DNA from: Psychromonas marina | GTDB taxonomy: Bacteria; Pseudomonadota; Gammaproteobacteria; Enterobacterales; Psychromonadaceae | Direction of reading: 5' to 3' | Length of the DNA stretch: 64,000 bases | NCBI RefSeq assembly: GCF_030161115.1 | Contig: NZ_BSPQ01000002.1 | Location: 342,318 to 406,317 of the forward strand | Part shown: piece by piece, positions 39,235 to 48,236 of the stretch | Layout of the letters: each line of letters starts with the position of its first letter | How positions within the stretch are numbered: position 1 is the first letter of the stretch | Notes under the pieces: model-generated | What the model was told of the DNA's origin: nothing | What the model saw: the letters and a program-made list of their open reading frames with translations, nothing else | Databases searched by the model: none | Translations under genes and position numbers: made by a program

Positions 39235-39777
39235 ATGACCCCTGAATTAATAACATCTAACTTATTTATTACCCTATTAAAACCTGAACATTTACCCCTG
39301 CTGATAGATTACCAGAATGTAAACAGAGAGCATTTAGCAAAGTGGGAACCCGTCAGAACAGAGGATTACTTTTCGCGCCAAGAGACTAAAAAACAGATTG
39401 ATAAAAGCGTGCAAAACTTTAAATCTGGTAAGGAGCTTTCCTTTGTTAGTTTAAATAAAACTAAAACAGAGATTATTGGCCTGTGTACTTTTTCAGATAT
39501 TACTTACAGTCGTTCTCCTACTTGTCATCTCGGTTATTCTCTCAGTGCTCGAGCACAAGGCAAAGGGTTAATGTTTGAAATGCTGCAATGCACTATCGAT
39601 TATCTATTTGAGCAGTATCATTTACAGGAAATTAAGGCGAGTTATATGCCTGATAATAGTCGATCAGAGAATCTGTTGGTTAAATTAGGTTTTGAAAAAG
39701 AGGGTTTTGCTAAAGGGTACTTGCGCATTGCTGGTCAATGGGAAGATCATATCTTAATGTCTAAAATTGCCGATTAA
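39235..39777 (+). CDS. GNAT acetyltransferase of the RimJ/RimL group
   Basis: 180 residues. A RimJ/RimL-like N-terminus (LITSNLFITLLKPEHLPLLIDYQ) is followed by the acetyl-CoA site ARAQGKGLMFEML and the late NSRSENLLVKLGFEKEGFAKGYLRI. Such enzymes acetylate N-termini of ribosomal proteins or other amines; the substrate of this one is unknown. It stands alone with short flanking gaps. Confidence 0.88.
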   Translation: MTPELITSNLFITLLKPEHLPLLIDYQNVNREHLAKWEPVRTEDYFSRQETKKQIDKSVQNFKSGKELSFVSLNKTKTEIIGLCTFSDITYSRSPTCHLGYSLSARAQGKGLMFEMLQCTIDYLFEQYHLQEIKASYMPDNSRSENLLVKLGFEKEGFAKGYLRIAGQWEDHILMSKIAD

Positions 39778-39847
39778 CGGCTAAAAATGTAAACCCTGCG
39801 CATTTAATTAACACAATGCTATTCTTATTAATTTTATAGGCTCAAAA

Positions 39848-40636
39848 ATGTCTCGTATTATCTCCTTCATATTTATTACTCTGTTTAGTTCTTCTCTGTT
39901 TGCTAACGTTTATCCTATTAATCTTAGTGCAGATCAAACTCAGCAATTGGGCCAACTCATTTGGAAAAACGAGGGGCAAAATAAAGTAGAACATCTGACG
40001 ACTTGGAATCAACAGGAAGACTTTCCCTCATTAGGTCTTGGGCACTTTATTTGGTACCCCACTAGCGAAAAAGGGCCCTTTAAAGAGCAGTTCCCGGCAT
40101 TAGTAGACTTTATGTCAGAAAATGGTGCTGTATTACCCACTTGGTTAACTGAGGCTAAAGTGGCTCCTTGGCAGTCTCGTGAGCAATTTTATGCGGCATT
40201 TGAAGGTCCGCAATTAACTGAATTACGTCTGTTATTAAGTCAACAATTACAACTACAAACACGTTTTATTATTTTACGTTTAGAGCGAGCTATTCCATTA
40301 ATCCTCGAAAGTAGTACTGCCTTAGAGCAGCAAGTAATTGAACAACAACTGAAACAGTTAGCTACGCCTGAAGGCGTATTTACGTTACTTGATTATGTTA
40401 ATTTTAAAGGTGAAGGCGTCAACCCTAAAGAGCGCTACCAAGGTGATGGCTGGGGCTTAAAACAGGTGCTGTTAACCATGCCAATTCATTATGATAATCC
40501 ACTACGAAGTTTTGGTTTTGCTGCCGATGAAGTACTGACAAGAAGAGTTAAAAATGCACCACGTGATGAACAACGTTGGCTGAAAGGTTGGCGAGTGCGA
40601 GTACATGCTTATCAAGACCTAAAAATAATAGATTGA
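39848..40636 (+). CDS. Secreted conserved protein, possibly lysozyme-like
   Basis: 262 residues with a signal peptide MSRIISFIFITLFSSSLFAN. The mature part starts LSADQTQQLGQLIWKNEGQNKVEHLTTWNQ and has FPSLGLGHFIWYP, a combination (Glu in an N-terminal helix, then GLGHF) that recalls GH24-type lysozyme active sites, though I cannot prove the fold. A second conserved block is LDYVNFKGEGVNPKERYQGDGWGLKQVL. Homologues exist in many gammaproteobacteria as hypothetical proteins. Confidence 0.75.
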   Translation: MSRIISFIFITLFSSSLFANVYPINLSADQTQQLGQLIWKNEGQNKVEHLTTWNQQEDFPSLGLGHFIWYPTSEKGPFKEQFPALVDFMSENGAVLPTWLTEAKVAPWQSREQFYAAFEGPQLTELRLLLSQQLQLQTRFIILRLERAIPLILESSTALEQQVIEQQLKQLATPEGVFTLLDYVNFKGEGVNPKERYQGDGWGLKQVLLTMPIHYDNPLRSFGFAADEVLTRRVKNAPRDEQRWLKGWRVRVHAYQDLKIID

Positions 40637-40863
40637 AATGAATAAACATAGCTGTCAGTTTTTAGTCGTCAGCTATCAGTTAAAATCAAAATCTGTATCT
40701 ATAATTCGTTGTTATGCAGCGCGTGGCAGTGTTATTTTTTCTTCTAACGTTAATGATTGCCAATGGTTATATCGGTGTGATATTTAAAATAACTGATCCA
40801 TTTTAATAATTTATCGGTACAATAGCGCGTACATTTAACTCTCTTATTTTAAAGGCCATTATT

Positions 40864-41874
40864 ATGTTGTACCGCATTATGCGCAGTTTTTTATTCCTAT
40901 TAAATCCTGAAAAAGCACACGATGTTTCAATTAAGCAATTAAAAATGACTCATGGCACTATCTTGGATCTTTTTTATCGCCAAAAAGTACAACAACGCCC
41001 AGTGCAAGTAATGGGACTCACTTTTCCTAACTCGTTAGGGTTAGCAGCAGGTCTCGATAAAGACGGTGAATGTATTGATGCATTTGGTGCAATGGGATTT
41101 GGCCACATCGAGGTCGGTACAATCACGCCCGTTGCTCAACCGGGTAATGAGTCACCGCGCCTGTTTCGTGTCTTAGAATCAGAGGGCATTATTAACCGTA
41201 TGGGCTTTAATAACCATGGTGTTGATAACCTTATTGATAACGTTAAGCAAAGTAATTTTAAAGGTGTTATCGGTATTAATATTGGTAAAAACTTCTCTAC
41301 ACCAGTAGAAGAGGGTAAAAATGATTACCTACTGTGCATGGATAAAGTGTATGCACATGCCGGTTATATCGCTGTTAATATCTCTTCGCCAAACACGCCA
41401 GGGCTTCGTTCTTTACAATATGGTGAAGCACTAGATGATCTGCTTTCTACATTAAAAACGCGCCAAGCAGAACTACATAAAAAACACGATAAGTATGTTC
41501 CTATTGCACTGAAAGTAGCCCCTGACCTAACTGATGAAGAGATCGAGTCGATCGCACAGTCAGTGCTTAAATATAAGTTCGATGGTTTGATTGCCACTAA
41601 TACGACGCTTGATCGCAGTATGATAAAAGGCATGTCACATGCTTCGGAAGCAGGTGGCTTAAGTGGACGACCACTGCAGAGTAAAAGTACCTTAGTGATC
41701 AAAAAGTTTGCTTCACACCTTAAAGGTGAAGTGCCTATTATTGGTGTGGGCGGTATCGATAGTGTGATTGCCGCTAAAGAAAAGATTGATGCAGGTGCAA
41801 GTTTAGTACAGATATATAGTGGCTTCATCTATCAAGGTCCACCATTAGTCAAACAGATTGTGAACAATATTTGA
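40864..41874 (+). CDS. pyrD: Dihydroorotate dehydrogenase (quinone), class 2
   Basis: 336 residues, as in E. coli. The N-terminal membrane-association helices are followed by the FMN barrel: [54 protein letters not shown] (with the catalytic Ser region) and GVGGIDSV near the end. It reduces quinone while oxidising dihydroorotate at the inner membrane. AAAGGCC precedes the ATG. The zapC gene follows after 57 bases. Confidence 0.98.
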   Translation: MLYRIMRSFLFLLNPEKAHDVSIKQLKMTHGTILDLFYRQKVQQRPVQVMGLTFPNSLGLAAGLDKDGECIDAFGAMGFGHIEVGTITPVAQPGNESPRLFRVLESEGIINRMGFNNHGVDNLIDNVKQSNFKGVIGINIGKNFSTPVEEGKNDYLLCMDKVYAHAGYIAVNISSPNTPGLRSLQYGEALDDLLSTLKTRQAELHKKHDKYVPIALKVAPDLTDEEIESIAQSVLKYKFDGLIATNTTLDRSMIKGMSHASEAGGLSGRPLQSKSTLVIKKFASHLKGEVPIIGVGGIDSVIAAKEKIDAGASLVQIYSGFIYQGPPLVKQIVNNI

Positions 41875-41931
41875 TTAAAGTCTAACCAGGGTTTAGTATT
41901 TAAGAGTCTTTTTAATCGTATTGGGTGAAGC

Positions 41932-42486
41932 ATGGATTTTATACCGAAGTCCAATTGGCAATGGGTTTTTGATAAACAAAGAACGTTATTAACATTACAG
42001 ATGGGCGATTATATTATCGATATCGCCTATAAAGTTAATATGCTTGTTTTACCCGATGATCAGCCGATCCCTTTTACCGTAGAGGATGTTGCTCGCTATA
42101 CACAGTTATTTGAGAGCAATGCTTTAAAAGATTATGATGCTGAGTTTGCTTGCAAAATTATTCTCCACATCCTCGTCATTGATCTTTTCCATAAACCTAT
42201 CATGCCTAAAAGCTGGCTGTTTACTTCCGCCGATACTCAAAATGTTGGTGTCATTGATAATATGACCCATGTGACGCTAACCGCTAAGGGCGACTATGAG
42301 TCTGCACATTATCTGCTATTAGAAGACGAAAAAGAGTTTGCTCTGTGTATGTTAATAGATCAAATTCATCAATTATCCCCGCGTAAATCACTGCCACAAT
42401 TCCATATCATTAAAGTTACCTTAGATAAGCTGAGAGTCATTACAGCAGACACAGAAAAAAACTGGAATTCATTTCAAATTGCTTAA
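41932..42486 (+). CDS. zapC: Cell division protein ZapC
   Basis: 184 residues, similar to E. coli ZapC in length and in the pattern NWQWVFDKQRTLLTLQMGD and PIMPKSWLFTS. The order pyrD-zapC is the enteric arrangement. ZapC binds FtsZ and promotes bundling at the Z-ring. Similarity is modest, so context adds weight. Confidence 0.88.
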   Translation: MDFIPKSNWQWVFDKQRTLLTLQMGDYIIDIAYKVNMLVLPDDQPIPFTVEDVARYTQLFESNALKDYDAEFACKIILHILVIDLFHKPIMPKSWLFTSADTQNVGVIDNMTHVTLTAKGDYESAHYLLLEDEKEFALCMLIDQIHQLSPRKSLPQFHIIKVTLDKLRVITADTEKNWNSFQIA

Positions 42487-42520
42487 TTTCTTATTTTATC
42501 TAGAGAGTACAAATAATGTG

Positions 42521-42578
42521 AACTCACGCATTTGTGAATAAACATTCACTGTTTTCTGTGAGTGTGAGTTTTTATTCT
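42521..42578 (+). terminator. Terminator after zapC
   Basis: AACTCAC (42521-42527) and GTGAGTT (42564-42570) enclose a second small hairpin (TGTGAATAAACATTCACTG region), and a T-rich tract follows. Confidence 0.65.
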
Positions 42579-42711
42579 TTTTTGTTGTGTCTTTAGTCAC
42601 TTACTGATATTTTTAATATTTTTCCTTGGTAAACATTGTATTTACAATCTGTTGAATTAAATTCTTAAAATGTCTATAAAGAGAAACATTTTCTTAACAT
42701 AAAGGTTTTAA

Positions 42712-44097
42712 ATGAACACTGAAACACATGTTTCCAACCGATGGTCCAACAAATACGCTTATATTTTAGCTGCAACGGGAGCAGCTGTTGGTCTTGGTAA
42801 TCTATGGAAGTTCCCATATATCATGGGCGAGAATGGCGGTGGTGCTTTTGTTTTAGTTTACCTGCTTTGTATCCTCTTCATTGGTATTCCAGTGATGATG
42901 GCAGAAGTTGCTATCGGTAAACGCGGGCGTTCAACACCAGCAAATGCTGCTGCTATGGTGTCAAAAGAATCGGGACACTCTTCTCATTGGTCAATTATTG
43001 GCTCGATGGGTGTATTAGCCGGTTACTTAATTTTAAGTTTCTATGTCGTTATCGCGGGCTGGGCTGTTGCATATGTATTATATGGTGCGACCGGCGAGTT
43101 TAGCGCAGCTGCGGCTGATGCAGAAACGCATGCCGATACCATCGGAAGTCTGTTTGGTAATTTAGTGAGTAGTGTGCCTAATTTGCTTATATACACCACA
43201 TTAATTGTTGTTGCTGTGGTTTATGTATTGTCGAAAGGTGTAAAAGATGGCCTTGAAACAGCCGTTACTTATTTAATGCCTGCGATGTTTGTACTGCTTG
43301 TTGCAATTATGATCTACTCTGCAATTGTAGGTGATTTTGCAGCAGCCTTTGGTTTTATGTTTAACATTGATTTTTCAAAGTTGACCATTGAAGGCGTATT
43401 AGTTGCATTGGGCCATGCCTTTTTCACACTAAGCTTGGCGTCAGGCATCATGATGGTATATGGCGCTTACTTACCAAAAGGTGTTTCAATCGCTAAAACG
43501 TCTATCATGATTGCGATTGCTGATACTGTGGTTGCATTGATTGCTGGTCTAGCTATCTACCCAATCGTATTTGCGCATGGTTTAGAGCCAAGTGCGGGTC
43601 CTGGCTTATTATTCCAAGCGTTACCAATTGCCTTTGGTTCAATGCCGATGGGTGATGTTGTAGGTACATTATTCTTCGTGATGGTGGTATTTGCTGCCTT
43701 TACTTCTGCGATTGCATTGCTTGAGTCTGCAGCTGCTTACCTAGTAGAGCGTCAAGGGATGAGCCGTGCTAAGGCATCAATTGTAGCGGGTGTTGGTATC
43801 TGGTTATTAAGCCTACTTACTATCTTCTCTCTATCTGGTGAGTCGTGGACGTTATTACCATTTATGGGTGAAGGTAAAACGATTTTTGATGGCTTAGATT
43901 ACTTAACAGCGAATATTTTATTACCATTAGGTGGATTATTAATCTCTGTCTTTGTAGGTTGGTTTATGAAAGATGAACTTGTTAAAGCTGAATTTAACCT
44001 TTCAGATGGTCAACACAAATTAGTGATGGTGTTATTACGTTTTGTTGCACCGATCGCGATTATCTTCGTATTTATTAATGCAATTGGCCTATTTTAA
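42712..44097 (+). CDS. Sodium-dependent transporter of the NSS (SNF) family
   Basis: 461 residues, about eleven to twelve helices. Helix 1 with GAAVGLGNLWKFPYIMGENGGG is the Na+ and substrate site of NSS carriers. Related bacterial proteins move amino acids such as tryptophan or leucine. The substrate is unknown. Terminator after the gene; the next 500 bases hold repeat array 2. Confidence 0.95.
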   Translation: MNTETHVSNRWSNKYAYILAATGAAVGLGNLWKFPYIMGENGGGAFVLVYLLCILFIGIPVMMAEVAIGKRGRSTPANAAAMVSKESGHSSHWSIIGSMGVLAGYLILSFYVVIAGWAVAYVLYGATGEFSAAAADAETHADTIGSLFGNLVSSVPNLLIYTTLIVVAVVYVLSKGVKDGLETAVTYLMPAMFVLLVAIMIYSAIVGDFAAAFGFMFNIDFSKLTIEGVLVALGHAFFTLSLASGIMMVYGAYLPKGVSIAKTSIMIAIADTVVALIAGLAIYPIVFAHGLEPSAGPGLLFQALPIAFGSMPMGDVVGTLFFVMVVFAAFTSAIALLESAAAYLVERQGMSRAKASIVAGVGIWLLSLLTIFSLSGESWTLLPFMGEGKTIFDGLDYLTANILLPLGGLLISVFVGWFMKDELVKAEFNLSDGQHKLVMVLLRFVAPIAIIFVFINAIGLF

Positions 44098-44122
44098 TTA
44101 GCCAACAGATATTCGTTTTCAA

Positions 44123-44154
44123 AAGCCGTTAAGTGCAAGCTTAGCGGTTTTTTT
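44123..44154 (+). terminator. Terminator after the NSS transporter gene
   Basis: AAGCCGTTAAG (44123-44133) pairs with CTTAGCGGTTT (44140-44150) over eleven positions, two of them G-U, followed by T residues. Confidence 0.85.
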
Positions 44155-44202
44155 ATGTCTACAATTCGCTGCAATAGTGAAAACCAAAAAATAACGGCGA
44201 AG

Positions 44203-44555
44203 CCGTGTCGGCATAAAATAGCTTGCGCTTAAACATAGTATCTACAGGTGGAGGTGAATGCTTTGCAGGTCGCGGCTTTAGCCCGACGGTTTTCAAGCTT
44301 CGGGCTACGAGATTGCTTGTCGGCATAAATACCGACCTACAGTTGGAGGTGAATGCTTTGTAGGGCGCGGCTTTAGCCCGACTTGTTTCAAGCTTCGGGT
44401 GACGAGATTGCTTGTCTGCATAAATACCGACCTACAGGTGGAACTAAATGCTTTGTAGGTCGCAGCTGTAGCCCGACGTGTTTCAAGCTTCGGGTTACGA
44501 GATTGATTGTCGGCATAAATACCGACCTACAGATGGAGCTGAATGCTTTGTGGCG
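44203..44555 (+). repeat. REP-like palindromic repeat array 2 (period 95 bp)
   Basis: The anchor AATGCTTTG recurs at 44257, 44352, 44447 and 44542, exactly 95 bases apart. Units contain GTAGGTCGCGGCTTTAGCCC, a middle CAAGCTTCGGG..ACGAGATTG, and the end GTCGGCATAAATACCGACC, with TGTAGG/CCTACA-type inverted ends. It is the same family as arrays 1 and 3. It sits between the NSS terminator and the rlmG terminator. Confidence 0.9.
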
Positions 44556-44593
44556 AATTTGGTCTTCAAAGGTGTTTTGCAATAAAGAGCAGG

Positions 44594-44622
44594 CATAAAA
44601 AAAGCAACTCCATGAGTTGCTT
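44594..44622 (-). terminator. Terminator of rlmG
   Basis: AAGCAACTC and GAGTTGCTT (about 44602-44622) form a nine-pair stem with a short loop; on the minus strand a run of T residues follows. Confidence 0.85.
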
Positions 44623-44650
44623 GATAGGGGGTAATACGTGAAGTATTAGA

Positions 44651-45799
44651 TTAATCCATTTTCACTGCGCGTAGAATAACGAATTTTTTGTTTTCAGTAA
44701 CTAATTCACAGTTACCAAAGATACGCTCTAGTTTATCTTGGTAGTCAAGGTGACGGTTACCAACAATCACTAATTCACCATTTTCAGCTAATGCGAAACG
44801 TGCTTCATTAAACATGCTCCAAGCGATATGGTCTGTAATTGCTTGCTGCTGGTGGAATGGAGGGTTACAAAGAATAAGGTCGTAGCTGCCGCCTTTAAAA
44901 CCAAGAAGACCATTGTTTACGACAAAACGTGCGTTATCACTTCTTTCTTCTTCGAAGTTTTTAATCACGTTAATACGTGCAGAATCGACAGCCATGTATG
45001 ACTCATCGATAAAAGTAACATGTGCTTCAGGGTAAGTTTCCATTGCGGTCATACCAACAACACCATTACCACAGCCTAAATCTACCACTTTAGTGAAATC
45101 ACCTTTAGGTAGGTTCTCCATTAGGTAACGACCACCGATATCAAGGTGATTACGTGAGAATACGTTCGCGTGGTTATGAATTTTCCACTCTTGCTTCTCA
45201 AGTTCCCAAGTCACTGCAATTTCATCTTCAGGTACGTTTTGACGTTCTACTAGGCTAAAGATAAGACGAGATTTCTTTTTCGCTAGTGACGTCTTAGTGC
45301 TACCAATGTATTTTTCAAAAAGATCCAATGTAGAGTTATGGATCATGTTTACTTTGCCTGCCGCGACAATAATCGTGTCTGGACCAACAACAGCACGTAA
45401 TTGCTGTAGTAGGTATTCTAAATACGAGTTTGTTTTAGGTACTTTAATTAATACCACTTTTACATTTTCAGGAAATGCTTGTAGGCAGTCCTGTAATAAA
45501 ATATTGTCTTCACTACAGTTATTGCGCTGCATATTTAATTTAATAGAGCTTAGTGAAAGATATGAGTCAGTGATCGTGGTGCGCTTAATATTTTCGAAAA
45601 AGCAGCTTAATGCACCAAAACCATCATTAATAATAAGTAATTGACCATCTTCACCTAGCTGTTTTTCAAGCTCATTTTCAGTAAAATGGTTAATTAAATA
45701 CTCATCTGCAGAATCCCATGCTTGTAATGTTTCTTTTTTATGTCTTGGATGACGGTGCAAAACTAAGTTTTGTTCTGCGATTGTAAATAGTTCGTTCAT
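44651..45799 (-). CDS. rlmG: 23S rRNA (guanine-1835-N2) methyltransferase
   Basis: 382 residues, two tandem methyltransferase-like domains. The N-terminal one is degenerate (LLIINDGFGALSCFF). The C-terminal one has the SAM site VVDLGCGNGVVGMTA and catalytic NPPF in LILCNPPFHQQ. The block IHNHANVFSRNHLDIGGRYLM is specific to RlmG. It methylates G1835 of 23S rRNA. Monocistronic with its own terminator. Confidence 0.96.
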   Translation of the reverse strand: MNELFTIAEQNLVLHRHPRHKKETLQAWDSADEYLINHFTENELEKQLGEDGQLLIINDGFGALSCFFENIKRTTITDSYLSLSSIKLNMQRNNCSEDNILLQDCLQAFPENVKVVLIKVPKTNSYLEYLLQQLRAVVGPDTIIVAAGKVNMIHNSTLDLFEKYIGSTKTSLAKKKSRLIFSLVERQNVPEDEIAVTWELEKQEWKIHNHANVFSRNHLDIGGRYLMENLPKGDFTKVVDLGCGNGVVGMTAMETYPEAHVTFIDESYMAVDSARINVIKNFEEERSDNARFVVNNGLLGFKGGSYDLILCNPPFHQQQAITDHIAWSMFNEARFALAENGELVIVGNRHLDYQDKLERIFGNCELVTENKKFVILRAVKMD

Positions 45800-45970
45800 A
45801 GAATCTGCCTAAAATTAGGGTAAAAGGGGGTAATCCTCTATTTTAGCTTGCTTCATCTTATTAGGTAAGTAATATCTTTAATAATATAAATATGTCAGCT
45901 TAATGTATGCATAATTTGATTGTGTGCCGCTAAATATCATGGACATATACTTATTCTTCAGGAGATTTTT

Positions 45971-47023
45971 GTGTACTTCATTTTTAAACGTTTACCACTG
46001 CTGTTATTAGTTGCCTTAGTGGGCTGTGATAACCAATTTACTAAAATTATTGATGACAACTGGATTAAAGATCCAGAAGTTTGTGAAGAAGATAGCACCA
46101 CAGTGAATTTTAAACAGGTTGCTTATTGGACGCCTGATGATAGTGATAATATTGAGTTAGTTGATTTCTCAATGCTGACCCACATTATTTATTCTTCTAT
46201 TATTGTGAATGCTGATGCTAGTTTGGTAATGCTTGAAGACGATGATGAGGAATTACTTGAGGATCTTGTTACCTATGCACAACCCTATAGTGTTAAAACT
46301 GCTGTTTCATTAGGTGAGTGGGTTAGCTCGAATGATAGTAATTTTAATACCATTGCAGGCAGTACTACGTTAACCGATACTTTCGTAGACAATGTTATCG
46401 ATTTTCTTGATGATTATGAGCTTGAAGGGGTCGATATTCATTGGCAAACCATTGAGTCCGATGATGAATCCGATGAATTTGAAAAATTGCTTAAAGCGCT
46501 TTCTAAAGAGTTAGTCAAAGAGGGTAAATTTTTGAGCATGACAGTGCCTTCTGGTGAAGATTATAAAACGGCTAATCGAATTTCTAGTGATCTTTTTGAT
46601 TATGTTGATTTCGTTAATGTAATCGTTTTTGATGAGGTCGACAGTGATGATTTTAACGCCTCGCTGCAGGATGCTAAAGATGCGATTGAGTATTGGACTG
46701 ATCGTTGCCTAATCAAAAATAAATTAGTGCTTGGTGTGCCTTTTTATTCAGTGGGAAGCACGACGCGTAGCTATGATTATTTACTTCGTGATGATCTTGA
46801 TTATGTGTGTGTTGATAATAGTAGAGGTCGAGACTATAACGGTATTCCAACCATTATAGATAAAACTGATTATGCACTCAGCAATGCGGGTGGCATGATG
46901 ATGAGATCACTAGAGCAAGACGTTTATGCGCGTAACAATGATGATTTAGATTACAGTGAATACTCATTACTGAATGTAATTAATGAAACGGTTTTAGGCA
47001 ATGAAGTTAGCGTTTGCCAGTAA
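45971..47023 (+). CDS. GH18-fold lipoprotein with degenerate catalytic motif
   Basis: 350 residues from GTG 45971, chosen for the AGGAG seven bases upstream and because it gives a short lipoprotein signal with lipobox LVGC at residues 16-19. Asp at +2 would favour inner-membrane retention under the E. coli rule. The fold markers of glycoside hydrolase 18 are present (VDFSMLTHIIYSS, KTAVSLGEW, LVLGVPFYSVG, YNGIPTIIDKTDYA, AGGMMMRSLEQD). The active-site DxxDxDxE is E152-GV-D155-I-H157-W-Q159, so the catalytic Glu is Gln and one Asp is His. It probably binds rather than cuts glycans. Confidence 0.8.
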   Translation: MYFIFKRLPLLLLVALVGCDNQFTKIIDDNWIKDPEVCEEDSTTVNFKQVAYWTPDDSDNIELVDFSMLTHIIYSSIIVNADASLVMLEDDDEELLEDLVTYAQPYSVKTAVSLGEWVSSNDSNFNTIAGSTTLTDTFVDNVIDFLDDYELEGVDIHWQTIESDDESDEFEKLLKALSKELVKEGKFLSMTVPSGEDYKTANRISSDLFDYVDFVNVIVFDEVDSDDFNASLQDAKDAIEYWTDRCLIKNKLVLGVPFYSVGSTTRSYDYLLRDDLDYVCVDNSRGRDYNGIPTIIDKTDYALSNAGGMMMRSLEQDVYARNNDDLDYSEYSLLNVINETVLGNEVSVCQ

Positions 47024-47083
47024 TTTAAAAGAGGCGCATAATGTCGTCTTTTTTATCACTCACTATTCTTAAGGTATTAAGTT

Positions 47084-47677
47084 ATGCCAATTTTAGCCGC
47101 TCTTAAAGAACGTAACAATTCAGCATGTGAACTTTGTGCTTCTACAGATGAACTTTCAATTTTTGAAGTACCACCTGTAAAAGAGCCTAATTCAGACAAA
47201 TCAGTCTTAGTATGTAAAACATGTCAATCACAACTAGATAAAGAAGTTGAGATGGATAACAACCACTGGCGTTGTCTGAATGACAGCATGTGGAGTCAAG
47301 TTCCTGCTGTTCAAGTAACTGCATTCCGTTTGCTAACACGATTAGCTAAAACAGAAGGCTGGGCACAGGATCTTCTTGATATGTTTTATATGGAAGATGA
47401 GACGAAAGCGTGGGCTGAATATGGCGTTGCTGCTGATAACATCGAAGAAGTTGCCCCAACACGTGACTCTAATGGCACGGTATTAGTCGCTGGCGACAAC
47501 GTAACATTGATTAAAGATCTTGATGTTAAAGGTGCTGGTTTTACGGCTAAACGTGGCACACCGGTACGTAATATCTCTATTTTAGACAACCCTGAGCAAA
47601 TAGAAGGGCGTGTTAATGGCGTACGTATTGTACTTTTAACGACCTACCTGAAAAAAATGCCATTATTTGAAGATTAA
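47084..47677 (+). CDS. PhnA-like zinc-ribbon protein (YjdM family)
   Basis: 197 residues. An N-terminal zinc ribbon has Cys15, Cys18, Cys44 and Cys47 (CELC, VCKTCQ). The C-terminal domain has GDNVTLIKDLDVKGAG and later RNI, typical of the PhnA C-terminal domain. It is longer than E. coli YjdM (111) by a middle segment. The gene was once linked with phosphonate use, but it is not a phosphonoacetate hydrolase by itself; function unknown. Confidence 0.85.
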   Translation: MPILAALKERNNSACELCASTDELSIFEVPPVKEPNSDKSVLVCKTCQSQLDKEVEMDNNHWRCLNDSMWSQVPAVQVTAFRLLTRLAKTEGWAQDLLDMFYMEDETKAWAEYGVAADNIEEVAPTRDSNGTVLVAGDNVTLIKDLDVKGAGFTAKRGTPVRNISILDNPEQIEGRVNGVRIVLLTTYLKKMPLFED

Positions 47678-47747
47678 TTAACAATACTTGTTAAACAATT
47701 TATTGTTTTTAAAGCCTATTTTGTGATTTATATTATAAAAATAATAT

Positions 47748-47768
47748 AAACCTCAAGATGGGTTTTTT
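47748..47768 (+). terminator. Weak terminator after the phnA-like gene
   Basis: AAACC (47748-47752) and GGTTT (47761-47765) form a short stem followed by T residues. Confidence 0.5.
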
Positions 47769-47816
47769 TATATCTGCCATAATTGAACTTAACATTTATT
47801 TTACATGGAGTTCAAT

Positions 47817-48236
47817 ATGCTCGAATACGTAGCACTTGGCATTTTAGTGTTTGTCGCACTTACCCTTTTCTATGGCATTATTGTCATTCACGATATTCCC
47901 TATGAGATTGCGAAACATCGTAATCATCCACAGCAAGATGCATTGCATGTTGCTGGCTGGATCAGTTTATTTACCCTTCATGTGTTATGGCCATTTTTAT
48001 GGATCTGGGCAACCCTGTATCGTGAAGATAGAGGTTGGGGATTTGGCGATCCTAATGACAAACGTGAAAGTAAAGAAACAGAACAGAAGTTTTCTGAACT
48101 TCATCAACGTATCGATCTATTAGAGAAAAAATTGTATGCGAATCATGAAGAGGAGGTGATTGAACAAAAGCTATCGCATGATTCATTTACTGATATCGAG
48201 AGCAGTATTATTGCCGATCAAGAGGGAACTAAATAA
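47817..48236 (+). CDS. DUF3302 inner-membrane protein (YiaW-like)
   Basis: 139 residues from ATG 47817, with GGAG seven bases upstream; a slightly longer ATG start (47805) overlaps that site. Two helices are expected (VALGILVFVALTLFYGIIVI and AGWISLFTLHVLWPFLWIWA). HDIPYEIAKHRNHP matches E. coli YiaW. A coiled coil (FSELHQRIDLLEKKL) and an acidic tail follow. The stop overlaps the ATG of the next gene, the HlyD-type partner, as in E. coli yiaWV. Confidence 0.9.
   Translation: MLEYVALGILVFVALTLFYGIIVIHDIPYEIAKHRNHPQQDALHVAGWISLFTLHVLWPFLWIWATLYREDRGWGFGDPNDKRESKETEQKFSELHQRIDLLEKKLYANHEEEVIEQKLSHDSFTDIESSIIADQEGTK

Noticed and set aside
44383-44598. Short open frames on both strands over array 2
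   Set aside because: They follow the repeat sequence, overlap one another and lack ribosome sites.
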